Shown one piece after another: positions 1 to 9,442 of a stretch of 64,000 bases of DNA (its first letter is position 1; each line of letters opens with the position of its first letter). Source of the DNA: Streptomyces sp. NBC_01471 (lineage in GTDB: Bacteria; Actinomycetota; Actinomycetes; Streptomycetales; Streptomycetaceae); the NCBI RefSeq assembly GCF_041438865.1, contig NZ_CP109450.1, positions 4,857,001-4,921,000 on the forward strand. The letters run 5' to 3'. The notes beneath the pieces were generated by a model. That model was not told where the DNA came from, did no database searches, and was given only the letters and a program-made list of their open reading frames with translations. Both the position numbers and the translations under genes were made by a program.

Positions 1-257
1 CTGCCGACGGCACCGGTACGAGCCGCGACGAGACCGGTCGGCACGCCTCGCGCGGCGGCGCGGCGTCCCGCAATGACGCCCGTACGGACGGCAGCTACAC
101 GGTCCGCGCGGGTGACAACCTCTGGGCCATCGCGGAGGCGCACGATCTGCCCGGCGGATGGCCCGCGCTCTATGCGGCGAACCATCGGACCGTCGGAGGC
201 GATCCGGACTTCATCGTTCCTGGCCAGAGCCTTGATCTCGACCAGAAACAGGGGTAG
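1..257 (+). CDS. C-terminal end of a secreted LysM-domain protein (Rpf-family neighbour of rpfA), 5' truncated
   Basis: Only the last 84 codons are in the window; reading frame starts at base 3 and ends at TAG 255-257. A low-complexity linker rich in Gly, Arg and Asp is followed by a complete LysM module of about 45 residues: SYTVRAGDNLWAIAEAH at its start and FIVPGQSLDLD near the end. LysM binds peptidoglycan N-acetylglucosamine chains, so the product should act in the cell wall. The next gene is an Rpf protein with the same Rpf-linker-LysM plan, and in S. coelicolor two such genes (rpfC, rpfA) are adjacent; the missing N-terminus is therefore probably an Rpf catalytic domain, but that is inference. 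Confidence 0.85.
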   Translation, partial: ADGTGTSRDETGRHASRGGAASRNDARTDGSYTVRAGDNLWAIAEAHDLPGGWPALYAANHRTVGGDPDFIVPGQSLDLDQKQG

Positions 258-429
258 TTCGAGACCGTATGTCCGCTTCTGTTCGAGTGAGACATGGCTC
301 TCGTCGGAGCGGCTGAATGTCCAGACTGTCCGCCCGGCGTACGCCGTCCCTCACCTGCGAAAACGGGTCAGGCGTGGTCGTAAACCAGGGATTTACCCGC
401 CGATGTTCATCTTTGAATATCGGGGGGTC
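258..429. other. Intergenic stretch between LysM gene and riboswitch
   Basis: No credible gene. The short open frames here lack ribosome binding sites and codon bias. There is no strong hairpin right after the LysM stop. The promoter of the rpfA transcript should lie here, but I cannot point to convincing -35/-10 boxes. Confidence 0.5.
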
Positions 430-1405
<976 letters not shown>

Positions 1406-1424
1406 TATCAGCTCTCCCTCAGCA

Positions 1425-1467
1425 CCCCCGGCCCGGCGCGACTCCCCCGTACGCGCCGGGCCGGGGG
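1425..1467 (+). terminator. Strong terminator hairpin after rpfA
   Basis: Perfect 16-bp stem (1425-1440 pairs with 1452-1467, CCCCCGGCCCGG type) with an 11-nt loop, 20 nt after the rpfA stop. There is no T-run, as is usual in Streptomyces. Confidence 0.85.
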
Positions 1468-2990
<1,523 letters not shown>

Positions 2991-2995
2991 CACAG

Positions 2996-3063
2996 CCGAA
3001 GAACAGGCGAAACGGCCGAAGAGCGAACGAAACGGCCGAAAGCGGCCGACACGGCCGAAGAAC
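2996..3063 (+). repeat. Degenerate short tandem repeat after eno
   Basis: About five imperfect copies of an 11-12 nt purine-rich unit of the form GAAACGGCCGA fill the gap between eno and divIC. It has no hairpin of note and no coding sign. Confidence 0.6.
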
Positions 3064-3181
3064 TGAATAAAGAGCTGAATCAGCTGAATCAGCAGCAAAG
3101 GCGCAGCCACGCGCAGCCGTCCCCGTACCCGGTCCCGTACCGTGTCCGGGGACGGACGTGCGTGTGTAACGGGGAGGCGGC

Positions 3182-3658
3182 ATGGCAGGGAACCGGGACC
3201 GGTTCTCCACCGCGACCAGACTCAAGGTGCTCGGTGAGCAGACCGCGGCCCGTGTCTACCGCTCCCAGTCCAGGCGCCAGGCGCGCAGGCCCCGGCTCAC
3301 CGGCCGGGCGGCGATACTGCTGATGGTGCTCTGCACCCTGGTGGTGGCACTCGCGTATCCGATGCGGCAGTACGTCTCGCAGCGTGGCGACATCGCCGAC
3401 CAGCGGCGCCAGGTCAGCGAAGCGAAGGCGCGCGTCGAGGAGCTGCGGGACGAGAAGGCACGCCTCCAGGACAACGCGTACGTGGAGCGGCTGGCCCGAG
3501 AACAACTGCACTACGTGCGGCCGGGGGAGACCAGCTACACCATGATCGACCCCGACGCCCGCACCCAGCGCTCCGGCGGCAACGGCGCGGCGGACCGGCC
3601 GTGGTACTCGAACCTGTGGGACGGCGTGGACAGCGCGGACCGCACCAAGGCCCCCTAG
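3182..3658 (+). CDS. divIC: DivIC/FtsB-family septum formation protein
   Basis: 158 aa single-pass membrane protein. ATG 3182 follows GGGGAGG with about 5 nt spacing. Residues 1-40 are basic and cytoplasmic; one transmembrane helix lies at about 41-60 (AAILLMVLCTLVVALAYP); a coiled coil spans about 66-105 (heptads through VSEAKARVEELRDEKARLQD); then the family motif YVERLAREQLHYVRPGE. FtsB/DivIC pairs with FtsL and FtsQ in the divisome, acting during sporulation and vegetative septation in Streptomyces. The place directly after eno is conserved in actinobacteria. The C-terminal tail (after about 125) is variable and probably disordered. Confidence 0.93.
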   Translation: MAGNRDRFSTATRLKVLGEQTAARVYRSQSRRQARRPRLTGRAAILLMVLCTLVVALAYPMRQYVSQRGDIADQRRQVSEAKARVEELRDEKARLQDNAYVERLAREQLHYVRPGETSYTMIDPDARTQRSGGNGAADRPWYSNLWDGVDSADRTKAP

Positions 3659-3667
3659 CCCGGACAG

Positions 3668-3751
3668 CGCCACCCGCCCCCACCGCCACCCGCCCCACCG
3701 CCACCCGCGTCACAGTCACTCACTTCACACGCACTCACTTCACACGCACTC
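3668..3751 (+). repeat. Two short tandem repeats between divIC and the DUF501 gene
   Basis: First a C-rich array of imperfect 13-14 nt units (CACCGCCACCCGCC), then two perfect copies of CACTCACTTCACACG at 3717-3731 and 3732-3746 and the start of a third. Such arrays can vary in copy number between strains. Confidence 0.7.
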
Positions 3752-3766
3752 AGATCCAAGGCAGGC

Positions 3767-4315
3767 ATGGAAACGCCCCCTCCGCAGACCGACCGCACCG
3801 AGCCCACCGACGCGGACATCAGCGCGTTCAAGGAGCAGCTCGGCCGACCGCCCCGCGGGCTGCGCGCCATCGCGCACCGCTGCCCGTGCGGCAACCCGGA
3901 CGTCGTCGAGACGGCCCCGCGTCTGGAGGACGGCACGCCGTTCCCGACGACGTACTACCTGACCTGCCCGCGTGCGGCCTCCGCGATCGGCACGCTGGAG
4001 GCGAACGGCGTCATGAAGGGGATGACCGAGCGCCTGCGGACCGACCCCGAACTGGCCGCCGCCTACCGGGCCGCGCACGAGGACTACCTCGCGCGCCGCG
4101 ATGCGATCGAGGTCCTGGAGGGCTTCCCGAGCGCGGGAGGCATGCCCGACCGGGTCAAGTGCCTGCACGTCCTGGTGGGGCACTCGCTGGCCGCAGGGCC
4201 GGGCGTCAACCCGCTGGGGGACGAGGCGCTCGCGATGCTGCCCGAGTGGTGGGCGAAGGGCCCGTGCGTGCCGCGCGCCCGGGACGGCGAGGGCTCCGCC
4301 CCGCTCGGCGACTGA
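3767..4315 (+). CDS. DUF501 family protein, function unknown
   Basis: 182 aa. ATG 3767 has a weak AAGG site 4-8 nt before. The protein belongs to DUF501, an actinobacterial family nearly always found between divIC and ppx. Conserved Cys residues appear in HRCPCGNPDVVET (about 46-58) and YLTCPRAASAIGTLE (about 69-83), which could bind a metal, though this is inference. The C-terminal region has VKCLHVLVGHSLAAGPGVNPLG. No signal peptide or membrane segment, so presumably cytoplasmic. Co-directional with divIC and ppx and probably co-transcribed with ppx. Confidence 0.9.
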   Translation: METPPPQTDRTEPTDADISAFKEQLGRPPRGLRAIAHRCPCGNPDVVETAPRLEDGTPFPTTYYLTCPRAASAIGTLEANGVMKGMTERLRTDPELAAAYRAAHEDYLARRDAIEVLEGFPSAGGMPDRVKCLHVLVGHSLAAGPGVNPLGDEALAMLPEWWAKGPCVPRARDGEGSAPLGD

Positions 4316-4370
4316 AGATCCGGGCCGGGGCGGAACCCCCACCCCCTTTCACACACCGTGAGGAACCCAT

Positions 4371-5300
4371 ATGACCCGCGTCGCTGCCATTGACTGCGGC
4401 ACGAACTCCATCCGTCTGCTCGTCGCGGACGCCGACCCCGCCACCGGTGAACTCGTCGACCTGGACCGGCGGATGACCATCGTCCGGCTCGGCCAGGACG
4501 TCGACCGGACGGGCCGGCTCGCCCCCGAGGCGCTGGAGCGGACCTTCGCGGCCTGTACGGAGTACGCCGAGGTCATCAAGGCCCACGGGGCCGAACACCT
4601 CCGCTTCGTCGCCACCTCCGCGTCCCGCGACGCCGAGAACCGCGACGACTTCGTCAGCGGGGTGCGCGACATCCTCGGCGTCGAACCCGAGGTGATCACC
4701 GGTGACCAGGAGGCCGAGTTCTCCTACACCGGCGCGACGAAGGAACTGGCCGGGCAGGGCGGTGAGTACCTGGTGGTGGACATCGGCGGCGGCTCCACCG
4801 AGTTCGTCGTCGGGGACGAGAACGTCAGGGCGGCCCGCTCCGTGAACATCGGCTGCGTACGGCTCACCGAGCGGCACGTCCGCCACGACCCGCCGACGCT
4901 CGGCGAGATCACGGCCATGCGCGCCGACATCGACGCCGCGCTGGACGAGGCCGCGGAGACGGTCCCGCTGTCCGGGAACCACACGCTCGTCGGTCTCGCC
5001 GGCTCGGTGACCACCGTCGCCGCGATCGCGCTGGGACTCGACGCCTACGACTCGACCGCGATCCACCACTCACGGATCACCGCGGCGCAGGTCGGCGAGA
5101 TCGCCGGGACGCTGCTGATCTCGTCCCACGCCGAGCGAGCCGCGATCCCGGTGATGCATCAGGGACGGGTCGACGTCATCGGTGCGGGCGCGATGATCCT
5201 GCACTCGATCATGAAGCGGACGGGCGCCGGTGAGGTGGTCGTCAGCGAGCACGACATCCTCGACGGCATTGCTTGGCATGCCGCACTCGACGACGAGTGA
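4371..5300 (+). CDS. ppx: Ppx/GppA-family exopolyphosphatase
   Basis: 309 aa. ATG 4371 follows GAGGA at 7 nt. Actin-like ATPase-fold phosphatase that removes terminal phosphate from polyphosphate or acts on (p)ppGpp. The phosphate-1 loop IDCGTNSIRLL is at 8-18, the catalytic Glu region GDQEAEFSYTGA at about 109-120, and phosphate-2 loop VVDIGGGSTEFVVG at about 134-147; SVTTVAAIALG is the adenosine-type motif. It is the short actinobacterial form without the C-terminal HD domain of E. coli Ppx. Which substrate is preferred cannot be told from sequence. A hairpin terminator follows 13 nt after the stop. Confidence 0.93.
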   Translation: MTRVAAIDCGTNSIRLLVADADPATGELVDLDRRMTIVRLGQDVDRTGRLAPEALERTFAACTEYAEVIKAHGAEHLRFVATSASRDAENRDDFVSGVRDILGVEPEVITGDQEAEFSYTGATKELAGQGGEYLVVDIGGGSTEFVVGDENVRAARSVNIGCVRLTERHVRHDPPTLGEITAMRADIDAALDEAAETVPLSGNHTLVGLAGSVTTVAAIALGLDAYDSTAIHHSRITAAQVGEIAGTLLISSHAERAAIPVMHQGRVDVIGAGAMILHSIMKRTGAGEVVVSEHDILDGIAWHAALDDE

Positions 5301-5313
5301 CCCTCTGCTGTGA

Positions 5314-5345
5314 GGCGGCCCGGAGTCTCAGGGCTCCGGGCCGCC
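5314..5345. terminator. Bidirectional terminator between ppx and the toxin gene
   Basis: Perfect 12-bp stem GGCGGCCCGGAG (5314-5325) with CTCCGGGCCGCC (5334-5345), 8-nt loop. It ends both ppx (+) and the converging toxin-antitoxin unit (-). Confidence 0.8.
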
Positions 5346-5350
5346 TGATC

Positions 5351-5620
5351 TCAGATGTTGCGGTGGACGTCGCGCCGGTCGCCGATCTTGACGACGAGGA
5401 TGATGAGCTCGCCGTCTTCGACCTGATAGGCGACCCGGTAGCTGTCGACCCGGAGCCGATAGAGGCCCGACGGGCCGGTGAGTTTCCTGATGTCGGCGTC
5501 CTCACGGTACGGATCGTCGCCGAGCGCGGTCAGCGCCGCCAGGATGCGCATGGCGGCAGGCCGGTCGATGGCCCGAAGTTGCCGCTGTGCGGCTGTGGTG
5601 AACCGGAACTCGTACTTCAC
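5351..5620 (-). CDS. RelE/ParE-superfamily toxin
   Basis: 89 aa. MKYEFRFTTAAQRQLRAID at the start, LTGPSGLYRLRVDSYRVAYQVED in the middle and LIILVVKIGDRRDVHRNI at the end are typical of RelE toxins: basic residues for RNA binding and the VxxVGxRxxVYR-like tail. RelE members cut mRNA in the ribosome. The gene starts inside the last codons of the antitoxin gene (4-nt overlap, 5617-5620), the usual antitoxin-first order. The pair is inserted between ppx and ndh on the opposite strand to its neighbours, consistent with later acquisition. Confidence 0.9.
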   Translation of the reverse strand: MKYEFRFTTAAQRQLRAIDRPAAMRILAALTALGDDPYREDADIRKLTGPSGLYRLRVDSYRVAYQVEDGELIILVVKIGDRRDVHRNI

Positions 5621-5889
5621 GCCGCGTCGTCGGTGCGCTCGGTGAACAGGTCTGCCAGCAGCTCAGCCATAGGCACCGTCGGGCCGCCCTGGGCCAGGAC
5701 CGCTTCCGCCTCCCGGGCCAGCAACACGTCGGCTGCTTCCTCCAGTGCGTTGAAGTCCGCGATCGGCACCACGGCCGCGACGGGCTCGCCGTTGCGGGTG
5801 ATCACCGTAGGTGTGCCCTCCTCGGCACGATTGATGTGGTCCGCCAGGTGTGCGCGGGCTTCCCGTACAGTCACAGTGCTCTCGGCCAT
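5617..5889 (-). CDS. Phd/YefM-family antitoxin
   Basis: 90 aa. The N-terminal DNA-binding Phd fold (STVTVREARAHLADHINRAE, then GTPTVITRNGEPVAAVVPI) is followed by a C-terminal acidic, toxin-binding helix region ending LADLFTERTDDAA. Antitoxins of this family neutralise the RelE toxin and repress their own promoter. No Shine-Dalgarno is present before ATG 5889; instead TACACT (complement of 5896-5901) lies 6 nt upstream of the ATG, so the transcript is probably leaderless. A palindromic element immediately upstream is the likely operator. Confidence 0.9.
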   Translation of the reverse strand: MAESTVTVREARAHLADHINRAEEGTPTVITRNGEPVAAVVPIADFNALEEAADVLLAREAEAVLAQGGPTVPMAELLADLFTERTDDAA

Positions 5890-5890
5890 A

Positions 5891-5924
5891 AAGGAAGTGT
5901 ACGCACGATCGTGTACACGTGCAC
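5891..5924 (-). promoter_or_regulatory. Toxin-antitoxin promoter and palindromic operator
   Basis: GTGTACGCACGATCGTGTAC-type sequence (from 5897) contains ACGATCGT and GTGTACAC palindromes; on the minus strand TACACT (5896-5901) is a -10 candidate placed 6 nt before the antitoxin ATG. Overlap of operator and promoter fits Phd autorepression (inference). Confidence 0.55.
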
Positions 5925-6442
5925 GCCTCGGGAGTGAGTGACGCTTTGGAGGCGATGCCCGACGGGATCGCGTGGAGCCGCGCCCGCGACGTCGGGTAGC
6001 GCCGGGCGGGGCCGCTCGGGCGGCCCTCGCGGGGTCGGTCCCGGAGTCTCGATGACAGCGTTGTCAGGCTTCCGGGGCGCCTTCCGGCGCCGCCCGGGCG
6101 GCCGGTCGCGAGAAAGTTCGTGAAGTTCTTCACAAGGAATTGGGGCCTGTCGGCCGAAGTTCCGAGGACATGTGCCCCCGCAGGGTGCCCACAGGTCCCT
6201 GTTCCGCGTATCGCGGGCTGTGTCATACGTGTTGCGCGCGGATGTCGTCGGGCGGTGGTCCACTCGGCGCGACACCGTGAAGGGCAGCTCAAGAGGGGTG
6301 GACAACGTCCGCAGGGGGGTACTGGTTCCCTTGCGGAGGAGTGACCTCCGTCATGCGAGCCGCGCAGTGTAGCAGAGGTGCCCGTTGACCTTGTGAAGGG
6401 GCGCACGAGGTACCCCCTCCCAGGAGGTGGATACTCGTTGCC
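5925..6442 (+). promoter_or_regulatory. Long non-coding region and leader upstream of ndh
   Basis: About 500 nt without a supported gene. It contains the Rex-type site at 6119-6134. AGGAGG at 6422-6427 is the only strong ribosome site, 15 nt before the ndh ATG. A 14-codon open frame at 5955-5999 with GGAGG in front is too weak to call. The leader after the Rex site is about 300 nt and may be structured. Confidence 0.5.
6119..6134. promoter_or_regulatory. Candidate Rex (redox repressor) operator upstream of ndh
   Basis: CGTGAAGTTCTTCACA matches the Streptomyces Rex operator form TGTGAA-N4-TTCACA at 11 of 12 half-site bases with the right spacing. Rex senses the NADH/NAD+ ratio and represses respiratory genes when NAD+ is plentiful; ndh, the next gene, is a logical target. 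Confidence 0.75.
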
Positions 6443-7858
6443 ATGAGCACCACGGAGCGTCCCAGGATCCTCGTAGTTGGAGGCGGGTACGTAGGCCTGT
6501 ACGCAGCTCGACGCATTCTCAAGAAGATGCGCTACGGCGAAGCGACCGTCACGGTCGTGGACCCGCGCTCGTACATGACGTACCAGCCCTTCCTCCCCGA
6601 AGCTGCTGCCGGCAGCATCTCGCCTCGGCATGTCGTCGTCCCGCTGCGACGCGTGCTGCCCAAGGCCGAGATCCTCACCGGCCGAGTCACCACGATCGAC
6701 CAGGACCGCAAGGTCGCCACGGTCGCGCCGCTCGTCGGCGAGGCCTACGAGCTGCCCTTCGACTACCTGGTCATCGCGCTCGGCGCGGTCTCCCGCACCT
6801 TCCCGATCCCCGGCCTCGCCGAGCAGGGCATCGGCATGAAGGGCGTCGAGGAAGCGATCGGCCTGCGCAACCACGTCCTTGAGCAGCTCGACAAGGCCGA
6901 CTCGACGACCGACGAGGACGTCCGCCGCAAGGCGCTCACCTTCGTCTTCGTCGGCGGTGGCTTCGCAGGCGCGGAGACCATCGGCGAGGTCGAGGACATG
7001 GCCAGGGACGCCGCGAAGTACTACACCAACGTCAAGCGCGAGGACATGCGCTTCCTGCTGGTCGACGTGGCGGACAAGATCCTTCCCGAGGTCGGGCCGA
7101 AGCTCGGCGCGTACGGCAAGGAGCACCTGGAGTCCCGCGGGGTCGAGGTCTACCTCAAGACCGGTATGGACTCCTGCGTCGACGGCCACGTGGTACTGAA
7201 CAACGGCCTTGAGGTCGACGCCGACACGCTCGTCTGGACCGCCGGCGTCAAGCCCAACCCGGTCCTGGCGCGCTACGGTCTGCCGCTCGGCCCCCGCGGC
7301 CACGTGGACACCTCCGAGAAGCTCCAGGTGCAGGGCACTGACTACATCTGGGCCGCGGGCGACAACGCGCAGGTCCCGGACATGGCCGCCCGCAAGGCCG
7401 GTGTCGAGAACGCCTGGTGCCCGCCGAACGCCCAGCACGCGCTGCGCCAGGCCAAGGTGCTCGGCGACAACGTCATCTCGGGCATGCGCGGTTTCCCGCA
7501 GGGCGACTACGAGCACGCCAACAAGGGTGCGGTGGCGGGCCTCGGCCTCCACAAGGGCGTCGCGATGATCGTCATGGGCAAGATGAAGATCAAGCTCAAG
7601 GGGCGCCTCGCCTGGTACATGCACCGTGGCTACCACGGCCTCGCGGTGCCGACCTGGAACCGCAAGATCCGCGTCGTCGCCGACTGGACGCTCGCGATGT
7701 TCCTCAAGCGCGAGGTCGTATCGCTCGGCGCCATGGAGACTCCGCGCGAGGAGTTCTACGAGGCGGCCAAGCCGGCGCCCCGTCCCGCCGCGGCGAAGTC
7801 CGAAGCCGGGAAGCCGGAAGCCGCCACGAAGGCCGACGCCGAGAAGGCCAAGGCCTGA
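6443..7858 (+). CDS. ndh: Type II NADH dehydrogenase (non-proton-pumping NADH:quinone oxidoreductase)
   Basis: 471 aa flavoprotein. Residues 8-16 (ILVVGGGYV) are the FAD Rossmann site; a second dinucleotide-binding site for NADH lies at about 168-176 (FVFVGGGFAG). TWTAGVKPNPVLA-like text at about 268 and YIWAAGDNAQVPD near 306 are the FAD-binding C-terminal motifs of this class. The C-terminal part contains the membrane-anchoring amphipathic segment (KIKLKGRLAWYMHRGYHG), then a Lys/Ala/Pro-rich tail from about 440. It passes electrons from NADH to menaquinone at the inner face of the membrane. Probably Rex-controlled through the upstream operator. Confidence 0.95.
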   Translation: MSTTERPRILVVGGGYVGLYAARRILKKMRYGEATVTVVDPRSYMTYQPFLPEAAAGSISPRHVVVPLRRVLPKAEILTGRVTTIDQDRKVATVAPLVGEAYELPFDYLVIALGAVSRTFPIPGLAEQGIGMKGVEEAIGLRNHVLEQLDKADSTTDEDVRRKALTFVFVGGGFAGAETIGEVEDMARDAAKYYTNVKREDMRFLLVDVADKILPEVGPKLGAYGKEHLESRGVEVYLKTGMDSCVDGHVVLNNGLEVDADTLVWTAGVKPNPVLARYGLPLGPRGHVDTSEKLQVQGTDYIWAAGDNAQVPDMAARKAGVENAWCPPNAQHALRQAKVLGDNVISGMRGFPQGDYEHANKGAVAGLGLHKGVAMIVMGKMKIKLKGRLAWYMHRGYHGLAVPTWNRKIRVVADWTLAMFLKREVVSLGAMETPREEFYEAAKPAPRPAAAKSEAGKPEAATKADAEKAKA

Positions 7859-7890
7859 CCCGGTAGCACAGCAGGTTCGTTCAGGTCCGA

Positions 7891-7924
7891 GGGGCCGCCC
7901 GCCATCCGTGGTGCGGGCGGCCCC
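7891..7924 (+). terminator. Terminator after ndh
   Basis: Perfect 12-bp stem GGGGCCGCCCGC (7891-7902) with GCGGGCGGCCCC (7913-7924), 10-nt loop. Confidence 0.85.
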
Positions 7925-8060
7925 TCCGACGTACCGGGACAGATGTACATGTATCCACCATGGATTTTACGCTCCCGTTACGTGGTATTGGGACTGTGGC
8001 GGCAGGCGTTCGGTGTTTACCTACTGCTGAGCCTTTTCCATCTGTACGGAGGTGTGCGCC

Positions 8061-9356
8061 ATGGCCGACGCCGCGCTGCGGCTGACCACTCTCGCCGAGG
8101 AGCTGCTGGGAGCCCCGCTCCCGGTCCGCATCCGGGCCTGGGACGGCAGCGAGTCGGGGCCGCCGGGGACCCCCGTCCTGGTGATCCGTCACCGTCGCGC
8201 CCTGCGGCGGCTGTTGTGGAAGCCGGGGGAGCTCGGGCTGGCCCGGGCCTGGGTCGCCGGTGAGATCGATGTGGACGGCGATCTCTACGCGGCACTCGAC
8301 CTGCTCGCCGGGCTGATCTGGGAGCGTGACGACCCGGCGGAGCTCAAGAAGGCGCGGCTGCCGGTGCTCGACCCGAAGCTGCGGGCCGCCGCCCGCGGCC
8401 TCCTCGACATCGGCGGGCTGCTGCCCCCGCCGCCCCCGCCCGCCGAGGAGATCAGACGCCGCCGGGGCCCGATCCACACCAAGCGCCGCGACCAGCAGGC
8501 CATCAGCCACCACTACGACGTCGGCAACGACTTCTACGAGCTGGTGCTCGGGCCCTCGATGGTCTACTCCTGCGCCTACTGGGCCGAGGACTCCACGCTG
8601 GAGAGCGCCCAGCGCGACAAACTCGACCTGGTCTGCCGGAAGCTCGCCCTCAAGGAGGGCATGCGGCTGCTCGACGTCGGCTGCGGCTGGGGCTCGATGG
8701 CCATCCACGCGGCCCGTGAGTACGGGGCGCGGGTCACCGGTGTCACCCTCTCCCGGGAGCAGGCCGCGTACGCACGCAAGCGCATCGCCGAGGAGGGGCT
8801 GACCGACCGGATCGAGATCCGCGTCCAGGACTACCGGGACGTCAAGGACGGGCCGTACGACGCGATTTCGTCGATCGGGATGGCCGAACACGTCGGTTCG
8901 GTCCGCTACCGGGAGTACGCGGACGACCTGTACGCCCTGCTCAAGCCGGGCGGCCGACTGCTCAACCACCAGATCGCCCGCCGCCCCGAGCGGGACGAAT
9001 CGGCGTACGAGATCGACGCGTTCATCGACGCCTACGTCTTCCCGGACGGCGAGCTGTCACCGGTCGGCAAGACCGTGGAGCTGCTGGAGGAGGCCGGTTT
9101 CGAGGCCCGTGACGTCGAGACGCTCCGCGAGCACTACGCGCTGACCCTGCGGGAGTGGGTGGCCAATCTGGAGGCGCGCTGGGCGGAGGCGGTCCGGCTG
9201 ACGAGCCCGGGCCGGGCCCGCGTCTGGCGGCTCTACATGGCCGCGTCCGCGCTCGCCTTCGAGAACAACAGGATCGGCGTCAACCAGGTGCTGGCCGTGA
9301 AGACCCCGGAGGGCGGGGCCTCGGGGCTGCCGCGCCGGGCCCGCGACTGGCGCTGA
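8061..9356 (+). CDS. Cyclopropane-fatty-acyl-phospholipid synthase family SAM methyltransferase
   Basis: 431 aa. ATG 8061 has GGAGG 8 nt upstream; a GTG at 8052 overlaps that site. An N-terminal lipid-binding-type region (1-about 130, with a run of seven prolines) precedes the CFA motif QQAISHHYDVGNDFYELVLG, then YSCAYW, the SAM-binding motif LLDVGCGWGSMAIHAA at about 200-215 and SSIGMAEHVG with the active-site Glu/His. The family moves a methyl or methylene group from SAM to unsaturated acyl chains of membrane phospholipids. The exact product (cyclopropane or methyl-branched, e.g. 10-methyl) is not decided by sequence. Confidence 0.9.
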   Translation: MADAALRLTTLAEELLGAPLPVRIRAWDGSESGPPGTPVLVIRHRRALRRLLWKPGELGLARAWVAGEIDVDGDLYAALDLLAGLIWERDDPAELKKARLPVLDPKLRAAARGLLDIGGLLPPPPPPAEEIRRRRGPIHTKRRDQQAISHHYDVGNDFYELVLGPSMVYSCAYWAEDSTLESAQRDKLDLVCRKLALKEGMRLLDVGCGWGSMAIHAAREYGARVTGVTLSREQAAYARKRIAEEGLTDRIEIRVQDYRDVKDGPYDAISSIGMAEHVGSVRYREYADDLYALLKPGGRLLNHQIARRPERDESAYEIDAFIDAYVFPDGELSPVGKTVELLEEAGFEARDVETLREHYALTLREWVANLEARWAEAVRLTSPGRARVWRLYMAASALAFENNRIGVNQVLAVKTPEGGASGLPRRARDWR

Positions 9357-9378
9357 CGGGCCGCGCGGTACGCAGTAC

Positions 9379-9413
9379 GGAGGCCCGGGACACTGTCGAT
9401 GTCCCGGGCCTCC
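9379..9413. terminator. Bidirectional terminator between the methyltransferase and ABC permease genes
   Basis: Perfect 14-bp stem GGAGGCCCGGGACA (9379-9392) with its complement 9400-9413, 7-nt loop, between converging genes. Confidence 0.88.
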
Positions 9414-9442
9414 CCGTCTGCGTATGACCTGCCGCCGGCGGG

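Noticed and set aside
5955-5999. 14-codon open frame with GGAGG before it in the ndh upstream region
   Set aside because: Too short, no conservation evidence, and the spacing of GGAGG to ATG is only 2 nt.
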